This document shows positions 5,724 to 13,418 of a stretch of DNA of 20,746 bases, piece by piece. The translations under genes were made by a program, and so were the position numbers. The number at the start of each line of letters is the position of its first letter. The stretch's first letter is position 1. The notes beneath the pieces are model-generated. The model had not been told where the DNA came from, searched no databases, and saw nothing but the letters and a program-made list of their open reading frames with translations. Source of the stretch: a virus; IMG/VR virus record IMGVR_UViG_3300006090_000003, positions 1 to 20,746 of that record; one strand, 5' to 3'.

Positions 5724-7160
5724 TTATTGATTGTTTTGTTCTGGTGGATTAACATTACTATCTCCAACACATTTAAGCATTTCTTCTAACTCGTCTTCGT
5801 TTTTAGCAAGTAGTTCTTTAATTTTTATTTCAATTATATTTTTTAAATCTGGTGATGCTGTTGCTACATCTTTTTGAATTGTTGCCGCTTTTTGTAATAA
5901 ATCCATATCCAAGTTTTTATCTCTAATATGAAATGCCATTGGGTATTTTATTTGTCCATCAAATGGTGCTCCTTGCCATTTAAAAAAGAATCTAAAAAAT
6001 TGTTCTTCAAATAATTCTAATTGTTTTGCTTTTTCTGATAGTTTGGCATCTAATAATAAAAACTCTGACATCATTGCTACACCACTCATTTGTCTTGACT
6101 CGATGCTACGGATGGCACCCATATGAGCAATACGGTCGATTGCTTTAATTTTACTTTCAATACTTTTTAAAATAGCATCTAAATTAGTTCCTGAAGGTTG
6201 AAGCAAATAAGGTTTTAATCCCGCATCTGTTTCATTAGGCATAGTAATAATACTACCTGCCCCGGCTGTTGCCGAAACATCGGGCGTTTTAACAAGAGTT
6301 GGATGATTTGTTAGACGTATTAATTGTTCAATTTCTGATATCTCTTGATAGATAGAATTTTGTAAGTCCGCTACATCATTTACATCGCTGACTCCTATTC
6401 CACGTATATTTGATCTTGCCGCATAACACCAAATTGCTGGAATACTTCTAATTGGATTTGGTTTGCTTTCTATAAGTTCAAAAGATTTATTCTTTGCTGG
6501 ATAATATGCTTGTAAAGTAATTTCTTCTTTAGTCCAAGTTCTACAATAATATTTTGTTGTAGTTCCATAAGTTTTATCATCTTTTTCTAATAATTTTAAA
6601 TATTGTAATTCATAATGTCCTGATGGTAGTCTTTCAAAGTTCCAATCAATTACATTTTCTGGTGTGTAAATTGTAGCGTAAGGACGAATGCCGAGTTTTA
6701 ATTCTTCAGCACGAGTGCCCATTTGTGTCTCGGGGCGATCACACATTACAACACAATGTCCGTAAATTGTGCTCATAAGATTTACGTCTCTCATAAACGA
6801 TTCCCAACTTCTGCCTTCCATATCAGCATCTTCTAAAAATTGTTCTATTTCTGGAGCATAGTTATAACTACCAAAATCTCTTTTAGGTTCCTGTCTAAAA
6901 ATGAAACTATTATAAATGTGGGCAATCGATTTCACGTGGTTGTCTAAAGGCGTTTGTGCTAATCTTGAAATGTAGTCTGGTGCTGATTCATAAACGTATT
7001 TTGTTAGGTAATTGCCTAATCTATATTGAGCACCGCCCAAATAAGAGTTTATTAAAAACTTCCAACGTTTAATATAATTTCTATATTCATCGTGTGCTTG
7101 TAAGCCTTGAACGATAATTTCTGAATCATCGTCTTGCTTTGCTGGACTATACTCTGCCAT
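5724..7160 (-). CDS. Portal protein
   Basis: Encodes 478 residues directly after the large terminase, the normal position and size for the portal ring through which DNA enters and leaves the head. Recognisable parts are the N-terminal YIKRWKFLINSYLGG with RLGNYLTKYVYES, the PLDNHVKSIAHIYNSFIFRQ helix, a central beta-rich region, GVSDVNDVADLQNSIYQEIS, and a late helical region (about residues 360-400) with SGVAMMSEFLLLDAKL. The style resembles DUF4055-like portals of marine phages. The gene start overlaps the terminase end by 14 bases. Little doubt about the role; the subfamily is less certain. Confidence 0.85.
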   Translation of the reverse strand: MAEYSPAKQDDDSEIIVQGLQAHDEYRNYIKRWKFLINSYLGGAQYRLGNYLTKYVYESAPDYISRLAQTPLDNHVKSIAHIYNSFIFRQEPKRDFGSYNYAPEIEQFLEDADMEGRSWESFMRDVNLMSTIYGHCVVMCDRPETQMGTRAEELKLGIRPYATIYTPENVIDWNFERLPSGHYELQYLKLLEKDDKTYGTTTKYYCRTWTKEEITLQAYYPAKNKSFELIESKPNPIRSIPAIWCYAARSNIRGIGVSDVNDVADLQNSIYQEISEIEQLIRLTNHPTLVKTPDVSATAGAGSIITMPNETDAGLKPYLLQPSGTNLDAILKSIESKIKAIDRIAHMGAIRSIESRQMSGVAMMSEFLLLDAKLSEKAKQLELFEEQFFRFFFKWQGAPFDGQIKYPMAFHIRDKNLDMDLLQKAATIQKDVATASPDLKNIIEIKIKELLAKNEDELEEMLKCVGDSNVNPPEQNNQ

Positions 7161-8415
7161 AAACTCTTTCTCCCTCTGTTCCTTGTGTTTGAACGTTAAA
7201 TCTTTGTATTGGTTGCTCTTCTATATCACGTTTAATTGGATACAAATAACTTATCATATAACCTAAAGCGTCTCCTAAATGATCTAACCCTTGTTGCTTG
7301 TTTGGCACACTTGTTCCTTCTTTATATGTTTGCTTGACAAGTGTATTTACAATATTTTTACATTTGGAATTTATAAACAAACTTCTAACATTATTAGCAT
7401 TACATAATTTACTATTAACACTATTAATTCTATCTCTTACTGCCATATGACTTCTTAAAACTTTACATATAAATCCATTATTTTGTAAAATAGATAAGTC
7501 CGTTTTTCCTCCCGCACTTGTTCGTCTTTGAACACACGACGGATCCGGGAAGGCTATAATTTTTTTATTAGGATAACGAGTTAAAATCTCATCACATAAT
7601 TCTTGTGTATCACTTCCAAATATACGTATTTCATCAACGATGTCTATAACGTTATCTCTAATTACGGCTATAACAGCACTAATTGGTGAAACGTTAAAAT
7701 CAATTCCTACAAATAATATTTTATCTGCTTCTGTAATAGCACTTGCTCTAACATTTTTAGACATATCAAAACTTGCGTATATTAGGCCCGTGAATGTTTC
7801 CCAAGTTGCTTCATATTCCTGACGATATACTTTTTGTGATAAATCGTTTTTTGCTTGTTCTATTTCTTCAGCATCTACCCAACCGCCTTCGCGTGTCGTA
7901 TATAAATGACTATTCCATTCACTTTCGTTTGGGTCTTTTCCTCTTTGATATAAATCATAAAACCAATTATGACCTTTAGGAGTTCCTGTGAATAAGCACC
8001 TACCTTTAGTGTCGCTCAAGGTTGGACGTAAAACCTCGGTCCAACTTTGTTCGCTTATATCAGCACATTCATCTAATACAAGGTAATTAATCCCTACACC
8101 ACGAAGGCTATCCGGGTTATCCGCACCTCTTAAACATATAAATGAATTGTTTTTTAAATGACAAGTTAAATCTGCTTCGTTAAACTTTTTTACCCAACGT
8201 AATTCCATTAATTTTTTCTTTAATTTCATCCAAGCAATTTGTTTTGCTTGTCTATAAGAAGGCGCAATATACCAACATAATTGATTTGGTTTTCTTGCGT
8301 GGTAGCATAACTCTCTAATTGCTAAAGTTGTCTTACCGAACCTACGCCCACTCACTATCACCTTAAATCTACTTTTATCTTGTGCTACAACGTTTTGTGG
8401 TTTTGATAATTTCAT
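7147..8415 (-). CDS. terL: Terminase large subunit (ATPase and nuclease)
   Basis: Encodes 422 residues. It powers DNA packaging into the procapsid and cuts the genome. Motifs seen: Walker A GRRFGKTT at residues 23-30, Walker B YLVLDEC at 111-117 with catalytic E116, coupling motif LFTGTPKG at 141-148, then an RNase H-like nuclease domain with D239 (VGIDFNVSP), D291 (FPDPSC) and the C-terminal GLDHLGDALGY with D378 and D382. All expected catalytic residues are present and length is normal. It starts three bases after the small terminase stop and overlaps the portal start. Confidence 0.96.
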   Translation of the reverse strand: MKLSKPQNVVAQDKSRFKVIVSGRRFGKTTLAIRELCYHARKPNQLCWYIAPSYRQAKQIAWMKLKKKLMELRWVKKFNEADLTCHLKNNSFICLRGADNPDSLRGVGINYLVLDECADISEQSWTEVLRPTLSDTKGRCLFTGTPKGHNWFYDLYQRGKDPNESEWNSHLYTTREGGWVDAEEIEQAKNDLSQKVYRQEYEATWETFTGLIYASFDMSKNVRASAITEADKILFVGIDFNVSPISAVIAVIRDNVIDIVDEIRIFGSDTQELCDEILTRYPNKKIIAFPDPSCVQRRTSAGGKTDLSILQNNGFICKVLRSHMAVRDRINSVNSKLCNANNVRSLFINSKCKNIVNTLVKQTYKEGTSVPNKQQGLDHLGDALGYMISYLYPIKRDIEEQPIQRFNVQTQGTEGERVYGRV

Positions 8416-8418
8416 ATT

Positions 8419-8721
8419 TTATTCCTGCCAAGGTAAAGGTGTATTGCTTTCAGTATCTATTGCGTTTTCTTTCTGCGATAGTAATTGTTTGCCGAGCCAT
8501 ATAAGCATACGCACATCTTTCTTTTCCACCGCGGCTTCAAACTGGGCTCTACGTAAAGACTTTTTACCTTCTGCTCTACCTTTATCTATTATTTTACTAA
8601 ATCTTTTTTGTAATGTTGAAACTGATGTTTGAGCACAATCAGCAATTTCCTCATATGAACAATGAATACTTGCTAACTTAAAAATTAAATCGTGGTCGAT
8701 TTTATATTTCTTTTCCGTCAT
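8419..8721 (-). CDS. terS: Terminase small subunit
   Basis: Encodes 100 residues just upstream of the large terminase. It recognises the packaging site on phage DNA. Residues 15-45 look like a helix-turn-helix (LASIHCSYEEIADCAQTSVS); after it comes the typical small-terminase pattern GKKSLRRAQFEAAVEKKDVR followed by MLIWLGKQLLSQKE. The ATG at 8721 overlaps the previous stop (TAATG). The mRNA around 8730-8753 can fold with the AGGA ribosome site in its loop. Confidence 0.88.
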   Translation of the reverse strand: MTEKKYKIDHDLIFKLASIHCSYEEIADCAQTSVSTLQKRFSKIIDKGRAEGKKSLRRAQFEAAVEKKDVRMLIWLGKQLLSQKENAIDTESNTPLPWQE

Positions 8722-9065
8722 TATAGATGTTTAGGTCCTATTATAATCCTAAATCTCCTTACATCAGTATCACCGTTTGTTGTTATTATTGAAACATCAA
8801 TATTATATTCATTACCGCTTGTTCCTGCTTCTAATCTTATATTAACTAATGCCCCCGCAACTACTACATCTGTTGATGGGTTTGTTGGTAGTGCTAAAGG
8901 ACTGGCATCGCCTGATATTGTTTCTATACTAACAGAAGCACTTGATATAGCGTCTCCGCTGTTCAAATAATCCGTGAAGTCGATTCCATATTGGACGTTT
9001 GCTGAAGAGTGCTTCTCGATGTATGCTCCCTTATTATCCTTCTTAAATCCTGTTAAATTGGCCAT
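8721..9065 (-). CDS. Small virion protein, probable fibre-tail adaptor
   Basis: Encodes 114 residues. The opening (KDNKGAYIEKHSSANVQYGI) leads into DFTDYLNSGDAISSASVSIE and an Ig-like series of strands (VVVAGALVNIRLEAGTSGNE, then VDVRRF-type end). This matches a known family of small phage proteins with a DY-x-ID-W/F-x-x-WL motif often found beside tail fibre genes. It lies between the fibre block and the terminase. ATG at 9065, overlapping the previous stop; GGAGCGAGG upstream. The Ig-like adaptor call is family knowledge plus position. Confidence 0.6.
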   Translation of the reverse strand: MANLTGFKKDNKGAYIEKHSSANVQYGIDFTDYLNSGDAISSASVSIETISGDASPLALPTNPSTDVVVAGALVNIRLEAGTSGNEYNIDVSIITTNGDTDVRRFRIIIGPKHL

Positions 9066-10372
9066 TAAACCTCGCTCCTTACTTTTGGAATACTGCTTCT
9101 TTGACTAAATGTTGGTTTGAATATTTTAATTTTACGTGTTTCTTCGAACACAGGCAGTCTCCTTGTTTCACTTATAAGTTTATTTACACGTGTTTCTTGT
9201 AAAACACTATTTACTCGTGTCTCAATTGGTAAAACAAACGTTCTTAATTCTTGTGGAGCAGTTAATATATTCCAAGGGTCAGCAATAGTAATTAATCTTG
9301 CGAATGATAACTGCGTATTAAACGCACTAAAACTTGCTCCTGCTTTGTAAGATACGTTAGCATTACCGCTTATTGATGCTATTGGTGTTAAATCTTTTGT
9401 TGGACTATGTGTTTGATTAGCATTAGAACTTAATGCTGTCGCTACATTATAAGTTTGATCTGCTCCAAATGTAGCATTACCATTAGCACCAATAGTATAT
9501 GCTGTGCTAAATGATCCTGTTCCTGAATGTAAAATACTTCCTGTGAATACACCACTAAACACACCTGTTGGCGAAGTTGATACATTTCTAATTCTTATAT
9601 AATCACTTGTTATACTTGTAGTTGCTAATAAGTCTTTTGGTTGAGCAAAGCCTGTTATTTTATTACCATTAACTGAAGTATCAATTGCTGTTGTATAGGA
9701 TCCTGTGCCTGATGAAATTAATCCACCATTACAACTAAAGTTTATTGTTTTAACAAAAGCAATTAAACCTGGATGCCATTGTCCGCCAAACCATTCATTC
9801 CAAGTTCTATCTATTGTGCTATCTTCACTAAAAGTATCCCAAGTATAATCGTCTTGTCTTCCTTCTTGAAATGCGTTGAATATTATACCTCCAACACTTA
9901 TTACCGTTGAAGTAATATCTAATGTTGGTGTAGATACAAACGATACGTTGGCACTTCCACTTAAACTTGCGGTTGCTGTTATTGTTTTTGTTGGCCCGTG
10001 TGTTTGGTTTGCGTTTGTGCTTGTTGTAGTTGTTGATGAACTACTTGCTGTTGGTGTTTGTAATCTACCACCATTACAACTTAAACTTGATGTTGATGTT
10101 AAACTTGCTGAAGCAAAGTCAAACTTTTCAGCACTTACACTTACGGTAAATGTTGATGTAAAATCTGCTTTTACATTACTTACAACAGCATCACAACTTA
10201 AAGTAAATGTTGATGCTGGTAAATCTAATCCTTCACTTACATAGCCGCTGGCTACAAAGTCCTCTAATACATAATCACCAACACTTGGAATTGGTGTTGT
10301 ATAAGTCTCTGGAGTGTAATATGTTTGGACAACATAAATGTTGTCCGCTATTCCTATACCTTTTAAAGCCAT
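9065..10372 (-). CDS. Tail fibre-type structural protein with internal repeats
   Basis: Encodes 435 residues, rich in Ser, Thr, Ala and Asn with alternating beta strands. Two copies of a module are clear: NANQTHGPTKTITATASLSG (from residue 120) and NANQTHSPTKDLTPIASISG (from residue 317), 197 residues apart; shorter copies of SCNGG occur at about 98 and 213. The C-terminus (375-419) is a five-fold nine-residue repeat. No enzyme motif is seen. It is most likely a fibre or baseplate-associated structural protein. AAGGAG precedes the ATG at 10372 but can pair with an upstream TCCT. Confidence 0.62.
   Translation of the reverse strand: MALKGIGIADNIYVVQTYYTPETYTTPIPSVGDYVLEDFVASGYVSEGLDLPASTFTLSCDAVVSNVKADFTSTFTVSVSAEKFDFASASLTSTSSLSCNGGRLQTPTASSSSTTTTSTNANQTHGPTKTITATASLSGSANVSFVSTPTLDITSTVISVGGIIFNAFQEGRQDDYTWDTFSEDSTIDRTWNEWFGGQWHPGLIAFVKTINFSCNGGLISSGTGSYTTAIDTSVNGNKITGFAQPKDLLATTSITSDYIRIRNVSTSPTGVFSGVFTGSILHSGTGSFSTAYTIGANGNATFGADQTYNVATALSSNANQTHSPTKDLTPIASISGNANVSYKAGASFSAFNTQLSFARLITIADPWNILTAPQELRTFVLPIETRVNSVLQETRVNKLISETRRLPVFEETRKIKIFKPTFSQRSSIPKVRSEV
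9116..9250 (-). repeat. Five tandem nine-residue repeats (E-[TL]-R-x6) in the fibre protein
   Basis: ELR at residue 375 and ETR at 384, 393, 402 and 411 are spaced exactly nine residues apart. Each unit has a hydrophobic residue at positions 4-5 or 7-8 after the charged triplet. The exact register suggests an elongated beta structure or fibre shaft. Confidence 0.85.
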
Positions 10373-10394
10373 TGGGCAATCTCCTTAATTAGGA

Positions 10395-10871
10395 TTATGC
10401 CAACGATATCGTAAGGTTGCCTGATGTTATTTGGAATGTGTCGCCCGATAATACCTCTTTAGCATTGTCAAGTTGTCCATAGAAAAGAACATTACCCGTG
10501 TGTGTAGTTGATCCGTCTGGAGTAAAAGCACCATCCATAACTGCTATACAAGTTATTGTTGAACCTGATGTAGCCGCGTTATTATAGTTTGCGTCTGCTG
10601 TTGCGAAGGTGCAATTCGCGTTTGAAGCCGCACTTCCACCTGAAGCCGCCGCAAATGTTATTGCTGTTCTTACATACGCTCCACCGGTTATCTCATAATA
10701 TCCCCAATTTGTCGCTGTTCTTGCGCCTGAGCCTGCCTCTAAAGCAACTAAAACGTCCGAAGCCGTTCCTGCGAATAGAGCAATTCTCAAAGTTGAAGGT
10801 TGTGAGTATGATGTATTACGTAATACGTGATCGAGTAATTTGTCTTCTAAATCATTACTGGCTGCCGACAT
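10395..10871 (-). CDS. Tail fibre-like protein of a common phage family
   Basis: Encodes 158 residues. It has the familiar order LEDKLLDHVLRNTSYSQPST, LRIALFAG, GAYVRTAITFAAASGG, a Thr/Asn-rich strand, IAVMDG and GNVLFYGQLDNAKEVLSGDT, ending in a short strand LTISLA. This layout is shared by many small phage virion proteins of fibre or baseplate type found across unrelated tailed phages; their precise role is not settled. AAGGAG lies about 9 bases before the ATG at 10871. Confidence 0.65.
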   Translation of the reverse strand: MSAASNDLEDKLLDHVLRNTSYSQPSTLRIALFAGTASDVLVALEAGSGARTATNWGYYEITGGAYVRTAITFAAASGGSAASNANCTFATADANYNNAATSGSTITCIAVMDGAFTPDGSTTHTGNVLFYGQLDNAKEVLSGDTFQITSGNLTISLA

Positions 10872-10896
10872 AATAAAAATCTCCTTATGTTATTAT

Positions 10897-10937
10897 TAAA
10901 CGTTTAACATTTTTATTTATTAAATGTTAAGTGTTTA
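10897..10937 (-). repeat. Long AT-rich hairpin at the end of a fibre gene
   Basis: Positions 10897-10912 pair with 10922-10937 over 16 bp, with two G-U wobbles in RNA and a nine-base loop. It overlaps the stop codon of the fibre gene at 10927. No U run follows in mRNA sense, so it looks like a 3' mRNA stabiliser or weak pause rather than a proper terminator. Confidence 0.5.
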
Positions 10938-11535
10938 TCTTTGTTAGTATAATATATCCTTTAAATGGATTGGATCTCTGTAATCCACCACCGCTTGGTG
11001 CTTCACTTACTGGACACGCAATATAATATTCATATGGTGTATCTATACTTCCGCCAATAGCAAGTCCGTGTGCTCCACCACCTTCAAGTGTTGTAGATAT
11101 CTCGTCGTGTTTGTATAAATTAAGACTTGCTATTGCGGCTGTTCCACCACCTCCTGAATTCTTAACAACAAACACTTCTATAAAACAAGTAGCATTAATA
11201 TCAAAATGTTTATCAATTGAACTATCACTTACAAGTCCGTATTGATCAGTCCAAGTTATATCAAGTTTATGTGCGTCTGCCGCATCTGTTGATTCTAATG
11301 CATCATCAAATATTCCTATAGACTTTTGTTGAACATTACCTACATTAAATCTTGCGTTGCCACTATCATATACAAGTGTTTGTCCTTCACTAACACTACC
11401 ACCTATATTAAAAATATCAATAATACTATTAACATTATCAATATTTTGTTTTATATCTTCACGTGCTAAACGTGGTTTATCACTACCACTATCTACGTTG
11501 TCTGTTGATGCTTTTGTTGTTGGCCAAGTTGGCAT
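10927..11535 (-). CDS. Tail fibre paralogue 2 (shared N-terminal module)
   Basis: Encodes 202 residues. The first 45 residues (MPTWPTTKAST, SGSDKPRLAREDIKQNIDNV) are clearly related to the start of the next protein upstream in the operon, 11545-12207, while the rest differs. The C-terminal part is Gly/Ser-rich with EGGGAHGLAIGGSIDTPYEY and ends in a beta-like KGYIILTKI. This is the pattern of a common virion anchor with variable exposed domains. GGAG lies about 7 bases before the ATG at 11535. A fibre role is inferred. Confidence 0.62.
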   Translation of the reverse strand: MPTWPTTKASTDNVDSGSDKPRLAREDIKQNIDNVNSIIDIFNIGGSVSEGQTLVYDSGNARFNVGNVQQKSIGIFDDALESTDAADAHKLDITWTDQYGLVSDSSIDKHFDINATCFIEVFVVKNSGGGGTAAIASLNLYKHDEISTTLEGGGAHGLAIGGSIDTPYEYYIACPVSEAPSGGGLQRSNPFKGYIILTKINT

Positions 11536-11544
11536 AATATTCTC

Positions 11545-12207
11545 CTATTCAAACTTTATTATTTTTAAAAAAATGTCGGAGCCTGTTGAGTTGCCGACGG
11601 TTATATTTCCTGGTAAAGTAATATTGTGTGCGTCAATATATAATTCATCTTCGTAAGTTGTTCCTTCACTAACATTTAATATCTCTCCAAAATATTGCCA
11701 ATCTTCCTCCCCCGGACCTAAATCATTATTATGAACTTTCCAATACATATTGGGTCTATAATATTCCTCTGGATAATAATAATAGACAGGATTACTGTGT
11801 TTAGATAAAACCTGCCAAAAATATTTTCCTGGTTGTAATATTATACCTGTGCTCATACTATTAAGTCCAACAAAATTATTATCGTCTATTACTTCGTCCC
11901 AAATACATCTTTTTTTTTCATATCCACCATCACCTGTTTCAAGGACTTCATATTGATACCCACTACCATCAAAACTTGCTCCATCCTTTGTCCGTAATGT
12001 TGCTTCAAATAATGGTGCTCTTGTTGTAGCAAATAAACTTGAACTATAACTTAATATACTTTTATCGTTAGGACTGCTTATAGTAAAGTTATCAATAATT
12101 GTATTGACGTTATCTATATTTTGTTTTATTTGTGGTCTTGCTGTGTTTGGGTTATCCGATCCACTATCTAATGCTGTTGTAGTTGCTTTTGTTGTTGGCC
12201 ATCCCAT
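11545..12207 (-). CDS. Tail fibre paralogue 1 (shared N-terminal module)
   Basis: Encodes 220 residues. The N-terminus (MGWPTTKATTTALDSGSDNP, IKQNIDNVNTIIDNF) matches the start of the protein at 10927-11535. The middle contains a Tyr-rich segment (about residues 130-150, PVYYYYPEEYYRPNMYWK) and the end DITLPGNITVGN-like strands. The aromatic patch would suit glycan binding, but this is inference. Weak ribosome site (AGAG) before the ATG; only three bases separate it from the upstream gene, so coupling is likely. Confidence 0.6.
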   Translation of the reverse strand: MGWPTTKATTTALDSGSDNPNTARPQIKQNIDNVNTIIDNFTISSPNDKSILSYSSSLFATTRAPLFEATLRTKDGASFDGSGYQYEVLETGDGGYEKKRCIWDEVIDDNNFVGLNSMSTGIILQPGKYFWQVLSKHSNPVYYYYPEEYYRPNMYWKVHNNDLGPGEEDWQYFGEILNVSEGTTYEDELYIDAHNITLPGNITVGNSTGSDIFLKIIKFE

Positions 12208-12210
12208 TTA

Positions 12211-12459
12211 TTATTCTCTGTTATATAAACTATTCCACTTATTTGTAATTTTGACAAAATTACTACCTGATGTTATTCGAACCCAACTACCGCTGGTGTC
12301 ATCAAAGAAACGCGGACATAAATCTTCTAATTGTGGTTTTGAATAATCATCTGTGCCTTCATAGACAGCATTGAATACCGTATCGAAATCACTATTTTCA
12401 ACTTCGTGAATTGTATAAACATCTGCTTCGTTTTTTGTTGAATACCTGCCTTTAAACAT
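12211..12459 (-). CDS. Small hypothetical protein in the fibre block
   Basis: Encodes 82 residues, acidic and aromatic (VENSDFDTVFNAVYEGTDDY), with a C-terminal beta-like part (GSWVRITSGSNFVKITNKWN). Not recognised. AGGAG lies about 10 bases before the ATG at 12459, which overlaps the stop of the LamG-like gene. It could be a small virion domain or a fibre-assembly helper; position is the only evidence. Confidence 0.5.
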   Translation of the reverse strand: MFKGRYSTKNEADVYTIHEVENSDFDTVFNAVYEGTDDYSKPQLEDLCPRFFDDTSGSWVRITSGSNFVKITNKWNSLYNRE

Positions 12460-13406
12460 TATATTGTGTCTCCTGTGCCTGGTCCTACAGATTTATCAAT
12501 AACCGTAATAGCGCCTGTTCCTATTGATGTTTCTGTTATTGTAATTGAATCTGATCCACCATTTAATAAAGTTGTTCCATTATGATATAAAAATATATCT
12601 GGTTGTGTTGCTCCGGCTGTTGTTGTGCCTGTTGTAGTTGGCTCAACAAATCCGTCTGTGTTGGTAGGATCGTAATATCTTCTTCTAACACTTTCAGTCC
12701 TAAAATCAATATATGAATTGTAAATCCATATCGGTCCCATTTGAAATCCTTTACCTGTTTCATTTAGGGCATTATAAGTTGTGTTTGTTGTGGCACTATA
12801 TCTCATATTCATACCATCAAATTCTGAAGCGTCCCAATCTCCTCTGCTATGTCCCGCGGGGCCATTTTCATAATCATCATCATTAACATACAAAGCCTGG
12901 TAATCGTCTTCTGCTCCACTGCCTGATGTATTCCCACCCCCTGTGCCGCCTATATCTGAATCAAAAGCCACCATAACACAATTCCAATTGCCATCAAAAC
13001 TATCTGCCGCTTGTGTGGCTGTGTTCCCAAAACCTCTGCCATCAATATAAGCATTAGTTTCATCTAACATAGTCATCTGCCAACCAAAATCTTGTAGTGT
13101 GAACCAAAATCTAAAAAAATCTGAATTACCGGTATCTTTAATCATTTGAAGAAAATAACTGCCTGAACCACCACCTGATGTCCCATCAATCCAATCGTCA
13201 GCATCACCGTCTGCGTCTGCTCCGTTGGCTCTAAACCACATCACAACGCTCATTAAATTATTTGTTGTAAAGTCAGCACCTGTCCATCTATAAGATGCCA
13301 TATTGTCGCTGTTTGCTACATTATTAGTTGTCCAACCATAATGTGTTCCACCTGACGCCGCCGGCGCCGCTGTTGTTAAAACTGATCTTGCTATTCCTAA
13401 TGGCAC
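12459..13406 (-). CDS. LamG / concanavalin-like fold virion protein
   Basis: Encodes 315 residues from a GTG at 13406, eight bases after GGAG; there is no in-frame ATG nearby. The pattern LMSVVMWFRANG, then FDGNWNCVMVAFDSD, then YQALYVNDDDYENG, then GFQMGPIWIYNSYIDF is typical of LamG/ConA-like lectin folds, where strands of a jelly roll alternate with short Gly/Asp loops. The region at about residues 145-165 is Gly/Asp-rich. Such domains in phage virions usually bind polysaccharide on the host surface. The C-terminus has a Thr-rich linker and a Gly/Ser-rich beta segment. Confidence 0.62.
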   Translation of the reverse strand: MPLGIARSVLTTAAPAASGGTHYGWTTNNVANSDNMASYRWTGADFTTNNLMSVVMWFRANGADADGDADDWIDGTSGGGSGSYFLQMIKDTGNSDFFRFWFTLQDFGWQMTMLDETNAYIDGRGFGNTATQAADSFDGNWNCVMVAFDSDIGGTGGGNTSGSGAEDDYQALYVNDDDYENGPAGHSRGDWDASEFDGMNMRYSATTNTTYNALNETGKGFQMGPIWIYNSYIDFRTESVRRRYYDPTNTDGFVEPTTTGTTTAGATQPDIFLYHNGTTLLNGGSDSITITETSIGTGAITVIDKSVGPGTGDTI

Positions 13407-13418
13407 GTGCTATTCTCC

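Noticed and set aside
10448-10473. TTGACA with a TATTAT downstream inside the gene at 10395-10871
   Set aside because: The spacing is only about 12 bases, too short for a sigma70 promoter.
12563-12763. Minus-strand frame of 66 codons inside the LamG-like gene
   Set aside because: Fully contained in the longer gene in another frame, with no ribosome site of its own.
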